Of a stretch of DNA of 64,000 bases, positions 60,562 through 64,000 are shown one piece after another (position 1 is the stretch's first letter; each line of letters starts with the position of its first letter). The notes beneath the pieces were generated by a model. That model was not told the origin of the DNA and made no database searches. It saw only the letters and a list, made by a program, of their open reading frames with translations. A program made the position numbers and the translations under genes. The DNA is from an uncultured bacterium (lineage in GTDB: Bacteria > Bacteroidota > Bacteroidia > Bacteroidales > Bacteroidaceae): NCBI GenBank assembly GCA_905215345.1, contig CAJMPR010000007.1:62001-126000 (forward strand), written 5' to 3'.

Positions 60562-60774
60562 AGATATACTGTGTTTAAGGAATAATACGGGTGTGCCCGC
60601 ATGGCACACGATTACAACTATCAAAGGGTTGGGGAGACAGACAAACACAGTAAGGGCTAAACATCTACGTTCGGGGATGCTCAGCGTTCAAGGTGAGAAA
60701 GCATTATAAAGTGATGTTTACCGAATAGTGTTGTCTTTACTTGGATATTCTCATCGGTGATATTAATTAGTTAG
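60562..60774 (-). promoter_or_regulatory. Structured 5' leader of the ABC-F gene
   Basis: The region between the -7 box (60781-60788) and the ATG has a strong hairpin GTGTGCC/GGCACAC at 60591-60597/60603-60609, 30-48 nt before the start, and a longer-range pair AAACATC/GATGTTT at 60659-60665/60713-60719. A leader of this length with pairs near the start codon is what attenuators and translational switches look like. No terminator with T-run is visible, so translation control is more likely than attenuation. Confidence 0.45.
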
Positions 60775-60780
60775 TGGGTG

Positions 60781-60788
60781 CAAAGATA
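60781..60788 (-). promoter_or_regulatory. -7 element of the ABC-F gene promoter
   Basis: On the minus strand this reads TATCTTTG, a full -7 match. It lies just beyond the cdd stop codon, separating the ABC-F gene from cdd. No good -33. Confidence 0.55.
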
Positions 60789-60798
60789 TATATTTTTT

Positions 60799-61281
60799 TT
60801 ATTCCATTGCAGAAGCATCGAAAGAAAGAGGCAGCAATGCACCTACATTCTTTAGCTCGTAGATACCGTTCTTTCCGAATAGTAAGATACGCATGGAGTT
60901 TTTGAAGCGCTTTTCCGTTTCGAGCATTACTTGCCGGCAAGCACCGCAAGGCGGAATAGGGTCTTCCAGAAATTCCCCGCGTTCATTACGGGCAGCTATG
61001 GCAAGAGTATTTACCGCTTGGTCGGGATATTGCGAGTTGGCATAGAACAAAGTGGTACGTTCGGCGCAAAGTCCCGAAGGATAAGCTGCGTTTTCCTGAT
61101 TGGTACCGGTGATAATCATATTGTTTGCCAGCCGGGCGGCAGCACCTACCGAGAAATGGGAGTAAGGAGCATAACTGCGCCCAGTTGCTTCACAGGCGGC
61201 ATCTATAAGCTCACGGTCGGCAATACTCAATTCTTTATATTCGTATATTTTGATGGCAATTTGTATATTCAGGTCTTTCAT
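60799..61281 (-). CDS. cdd: Cytidine deaminase
   Basis: The 160-residue enzyme converts cytidine and deoxycytidine to uridine and deoxyuridine. The zinc ligands and catalytic glutamate are in CAE (Cys72, Glu74) and PCGAC (Cys112, Cys115). Further features are YAPYSHFSVGAA and NQENAAYPSGLCAERT. The length is typical of the homotetrameric type. It is divergent from the glucosaminidase gene, 101 nt away. Cytoplasmic. Confidence 0.96.
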   Translation of the reverse strand: MKDLNIQIAIKIYEYKELSIADRELIDAACEATGRSYAPYSHFSVGAAARLANNMIITGTNQENAAYPSGLCAERTTLFYANSQYPDQAVNTLAIAARNERGEFLEDPIPPCGACRQVMLETEKRFKNSMRILLFGKNGIYELKNVGALLPLSFDASAME

Positions 61282-61382
61282 GGAGGGACGTATTTTATTG
61301 TAATTAATGTTACAAAGATAAGAAAGAGATTGGTTTTTTCAATTCTTTTGCGGACTTTTGTATCGAACTCAACAATTGAAGC

Positions 61383-62303
61383 ATGAAACGTATTTTCAGA
61401 CTGGCTGCTATCCTGGCAATTCTTTTTATTTCCGTGGCTGCTCAGGCGCAGCGCAGAAACGCCCGTTATAACGAATATATCAAACAATATGCGCCGCTCG
61501 CCATAGAGCAGATGCAAGAACATAAGATACCTGCAAGTATAACGCTGTCACAAGGTTTGCTCGAGAGTGGCGCCGGATACAGTGAGCTGGCACGTAAAAG
61601 TAATAATCACTTTGGAATTAAGTGCGGAAGCAGTTGGCGCGGACGTACTGTTCGCCATGATGATGATGCCCGTCAGGAGTGTTTTCGGGCTTATAGCCAT
61701 CCCAAGGCATCCTACGAAGACCATTCTCTTTTTCTGAAACGTGGCGCCCGCTATGCATTCCTGTTCGACTTAAAGATAACGGACTATAAAGGTTGGGCAC
61801 GTGGCTTGAAGAAAGCGGGCTATGCCACCGATCCTTCTTACGCCAATCGTTTGATAACGATTATTGAAGATTATGAACTTTATCAGTACGATAGTCAGGG
61901 ATTGAGCAAACGCGAATCGCGCAATTGGGAGAAAGAGTTGAAGAAGAAACCCTGGCTGGCCAGTCCGCATCAAGTATATATTGCCAATGATATAGCTTAC
62001 GTCGTGGCACGTGATGGAGATACCTTCGAACTGTTAGGTAAGGAGTTTGATATAAGCTGGCGTAAACTTGTGAAATACAACGACCTGCATAAAGACTATA
62101 CATTGGAAGCCGGAGATATCATTTACCTGAAAGGTAAAAAGAAAAAAGCTTCCAAGCCCTATACGGTTTATATCGTAAGAGATGGTGATTCCATGCATAC
62201 CATCTCCCAGAAGTACGGCATCCGTCTTAAGAACCTCTACAAAATGAATCGCAAGGGCGCGGAATATGTACCCGAATTAGGGGATAGGTTGAGATTGAGA
62301 TAA
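61383..62303 (+). CDS. Exported N-acetylglucosaminidase (GH73-like) with two LysM domains
   Basis: The 306-residue protein has a signal peptide (about 1-21), a glucosaminidase domain with the catalytic glutamate Glu61 in SQGLLESGAGYSELA and NNHFGIKC, and two LysM repeats at about 196-255 and 258-306 that bind peptidoglycan. It would cleave glycan strands in the periplasm, for cell separation or wall remodelling. It is followed by a 485-nt spacer with a strikingly regular repeat array, so it is probably a single-gene unit. Confidence 0.93.
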   Translation: MKRIFRLAAILAILFISVAAQAQRRNARYNEYIKQYAPLAIEQMQEHKIPASITLSQGLLESGAGYSELARKSNNHFGIKCGSSWRGRTVRHDDDARQECFRAYSHPKASYEDHSLFLKRGARYAFLFDLKITDYKGWARGLKKAGYATDPSYANRLITIIEDYELYQYDSQGLSKRESRNWEKELKKKPWLASPHQVYIANDIAYVVARDGDTFELLGKEFDISWRKLVKYNDLHKDYTLEAGDIIYLKGKKKKASKPYTVYIVRDGDSMHTISQKYGIRLKNLYKMNRKGAEYVPELGDRLRLR

Positions 62304-62371
62304 CAGGCTAATAATATTTTTACCTCTCTATTATTCAGTTTGATACGTGTACCAAATAAATATCACAGTTT

Positions 62372-62485
62372 GGTACATGTTTTACCACAGTAAGGTACTT
62401 GCTGTACCATGCTAAGGTATTCGTTGTACCATAGTAAGGTACAGAGTGTACCAAAGCATGGTATTTATACTACCATAATATGGTA
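62372..62485. repeat. Exactly periodic 22-bp array with 11-bp inverted half-sites
   Basis: GGTA occurs at 62372, 62394, 62416, 62438, 62460 and 62482, each step exactly 22 bp. TACC occurs at 62383, 62405, 62427, 62449 and 62471, again exactly 22 bp apart and 11 bp after each GGTA. Bases between are variable. The result is a series of inverted half-sites on one face of the helix. A less regular TACC at 62350 may be an older edge. No gene lies in it. The rest of the 62304-62788 spacer has one 7-bp hairpin AGAGTGT/ACACTCT (62565-62571/62582-62588) and nothing else that I recognise. Confidence 0.9.
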
Positions 62486-62788
62486 TTCCTTTTTATCTCT
62501 TTTGTGTCACTGATTTTTCTGCATTACTGTATCTTTTGCATTGCTTAACTATCCGAAAATGTACAGAGTGTTCGTTTTCGGACACTCTACCTTTCTCTCT
62601 TTGTGCTTTCTTTCAGCAGTTTACACTTTTGGCACAGATTTAGTAAGTATATAGATGATGATTTTCCCAGTGTCCGTTTTTGTGATTGATAAAAGGAGGG
62701 CGGGGCGAGATTTTTCAGAGTATAGTAGATATAAAAGAGAGTAGTATAAGATAATTAAGATTGAGTAATATAAAATAGTAATAACAAT

Positions 62789-64000
62789 ATGGATAGGGAA
62801 ATTCCGAAAGAAGTTCGTAATAAAGAACGTAACAAGAAAATCATTCGTTATGGCGGTATAGGTGTTGCGAGTATTGTGATTATCTATATACTCATTTCGC
62901 TGATGCGTACGGGAGTGAAAGAAAAGGATCTTGTTTTTTCTAAAGTGAGCAAAGGTACGATTGAGGTCAGTGTAAGTGCTTCAGGAAAAGTGGTACCTGC
63001 TTTCGAGGAAATTATCAATTCACCGATTAATACCCGTATCCTGGAAGTATATAAGAAAGGTGGCGATAGTGTAGATGTAGGAACTCCTATCTTGAAACTG
63101 GACTTGCAGAGCGCTGAAACCGATTATAAAAAGAAACTGGATGAAGAACAGATGCGCAGCTACAAGCTGAAACAGCTCAAGCTTGAAAACATGACTAAGC
63201 TGAATGACTTGCAGATGAAAGTAAAGGTTTCTGCCATGCAGTTGAACCGGAAGAAAGTGGAACTGCGTAATGAACAATACCTCGACAGTCTTGGTTCCGG
63301 TACCACCGATAAAGTGCGCCAAGCCGAACTCAGCTACAATGTAGCGGAATTGGAATATGAACAGCTAAAGCAGCAGTTTGCCAATGAAAAACAGGTGCTG
63401 GAAGCAGAATACCAGGTGCAAGAGCTGGATTTCAGTATTTTCAAAAAGACTTTGGCAGAAACAAAACGTACATTGGATGATGCACAGATACGTTCTCCCC
63501 GGAAAGCTATTCTTACCTATATCAATAATCAAATAGGTGCGCAAGTACCCGAGGGGTCGCAGATTGCTGTTATTTCTGATTTGAGTCACTTTAAGGTGGA
63601 AGGTGAGATTGCCGATACGTATGGTGACCGTGTGGCAGCCGGTGGTAAGGCAATCGTTAAGATTGGAAGTGAAAAGCTGGAAGGTTCGGTAAGCAGTGTG
63701 ACGCCGTTGTCCAAGAATGGCGTGATTTCCTTTACCGTAAAGTTGAGTGAGGATAATAACCGTCGTCTCCGTTCCGGTTTGAAGACCGATGTATATGTGA
63801 TGAATGCCGTGAGAGAAGATGTGATGCGCATAGCCAACGCTTCTTACTATGTGGGACGCGGTGAGTATGAACTCTTTGTCCGTAATGCCGACCGGGAAAT
63901 CGTGAAGCGTAAAGTACAGTTGGGCGACTCGAACTTTGAATTTGTAGAAGTAGTTGGCGGCTTGCAGTCGGGTGATGAAGTAGTGGTGAGTGACATGAGC
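62789..64000 (+). CDS. HlyD/MacA-type membrane fusion protein (3' end outside window)
   Basis: The frame from ATG 62789 stays open to the last base, giving 404 residues with no stop, so the gene is cut by the window end. One membrane helix lies at about 21-39. A lipoyl-like hairpin domain (ISASGKVVPAFE-type start, SPINTRILEVYKKGGDSVDVG) is followed by a long coiled-coil region (about 112-225) and a beta-barrel domain, as in periplasmic adaptor proteins that join an inner-membrane ABC or RND pump to a TolC-type channel. The SGKV and GGDSVDVGTPIL motifs are those of MacA-like adaptors. The partner genes would lie to the right. Confidence 0.9.
   Translation, partial: MDREIPKEVRNKERNKKIIRYGGIGVASIVIIYILISLMRTGVKEKDLVFSKVSKGTIEVSVSASGKVVPAFEEIINSPINTRILEVYKKGGDSVDVGTPILKLDLQSAETDYKKKLDEEQMRSYKLKQLKLENMTKLNDLQMKVKVSAMQLNRKKVELRNEQYLDSLGSGTTDKVRQAELSYNVAELEYEQLKQQFANEKQVLEAEYQVQELDFSIFKKTLAETKRTLDDAQIRSPRKAILTYINNQIGAQVPEGSQIAVISDLSHFKVEGEIADTYGDRVAAGGKAIVKIGSEKLEGSVSSVTPLSKNGVISFTVKLSEDNNRRLRSGLKTDVYVMNAVREDVMRIANASYYVGRGEYELFVRNADREIVKRKVQLGDSNFEFVEVVGGLQSGDEVVVSDMS

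Noticed and set aside
60562..60648. N-terminal extension of the ABC-F protein from a GTG
   Set aside because: The extension is hydrophobic, overlaps the strong leader hairpin and has no match to the family; the ATG at 60561 starts directly before the first cassette.
29091..62485. CRISPR array reading of the 21-23-bp repeat arrays
   Set aside because: Units follow one another without separate unique spacers of constant length, repeats are degenerate and only four to six units long, and no cas gene is in the window.
62600..62660. Sigma-54 promoter (TTGGCAC) upstream of the membrane fusion protein gene
   Set aside because: The -24 half is plausible but the -12 TTGC is missing at the right spacing, and the distance to the gene is over 130 nt.

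Overview
The window looks like a chromosomal segment of a gut Bacteroides. Three things point there: promoters of the Bacteroides type (TTTG, about 19-21 nt, TAnnTTTG), a 286-residue primary sigma factor without the long region 1.1, and families typical of the genus (Mpi invertase, DUF4783-NadC, DUF4858, a GadB/GlsA/channel/GadC acid-resistance operon, clostripain and TonB receptors). No tRNA, rRNA, insertion sequence, prophage or CRISPR array was recognised. The only stable RNA gene recognised is rnpB.

Layout. 1-3043: the end of a locus with an AAA+ ATPase of the type seen beside contractile-injection particles, then an exported protein with three C-terminal membrane helices. 3142-9008: Mpi-like invertase, HdeD, Tpx, DedA, a TPR protein and GlnS. 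9118-13866: phosphate uptake, with pstS divergent from pstC-pstA-pstB and then phoU; PstC carries a PstS-like domain. 13867-17330: a candidate small RNA, ribE, a nitroreductase, a YihY/BrkB membrane protein and rnpB. 17653-21377: three exported enzymes for muropeptide turnover. 21572-26057: HtrA, RpoD, a small exported protein and a C11 protease. 26250-31003: a multidomain sulfur-trafficking oxidoreductase with a MarR regulator, then rlmH, DUF4783 and nadC. 31210-35183: a membrane protein with a decayed tandem copy, then an ECF sigma factor operon whose second gene joins an inner-membrane helix to a beta-barrel domain. 35268-43183: an FMN enzyme, the GAD operon (gadB, glsA, channel, gadC on the minus strand) and alanine dehydrogenase. 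43387-48775: M23 and C69 peptidases and a phosphohexomutase. 48843-53864: a DUF4858-like protein, NudC and RavA-ViaA. 53870-58778: an operon of a NapH/NapG-like polyferredoxin, an exported ferredoxin-type aldo/keto reductase and a TonB receptor. 58966-64000: ABC-F protein, cytidine deaminase, a glucosaminidase with LysM domains and a membrane-fusion protein cut by the window end.

How parts work together. The pst genes take up phosphate. The GAD operon makes glutamate from glutamine, decarboxylates it with proton consumption and swaps the product for new substrate. The C40 peptidase, dipeptide epimerase and transglutaminase-like protein would process peptidoglycan peptides outside the cytoplasm. 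The polyferredoxin, reductase and receptor would join inner membrane, periplasm and outer membrane in one pathway of unknown substrate.

The most unusual non-coding signal is a set of six intergenic arrays of short degenerate repeats with the same period, about 21-23 bp, but mostly different sequences. The clearest, at 62372-62485, has GGTA six times at exactly 22-bp steps with TACC interleaved 11 bp later. I cannot name this family. A second, distinct group of AT-rich spacer repeats forms hairpins at gene ends, and one copy-like stretch lies inside the P18 loop of the RNase P RNA.
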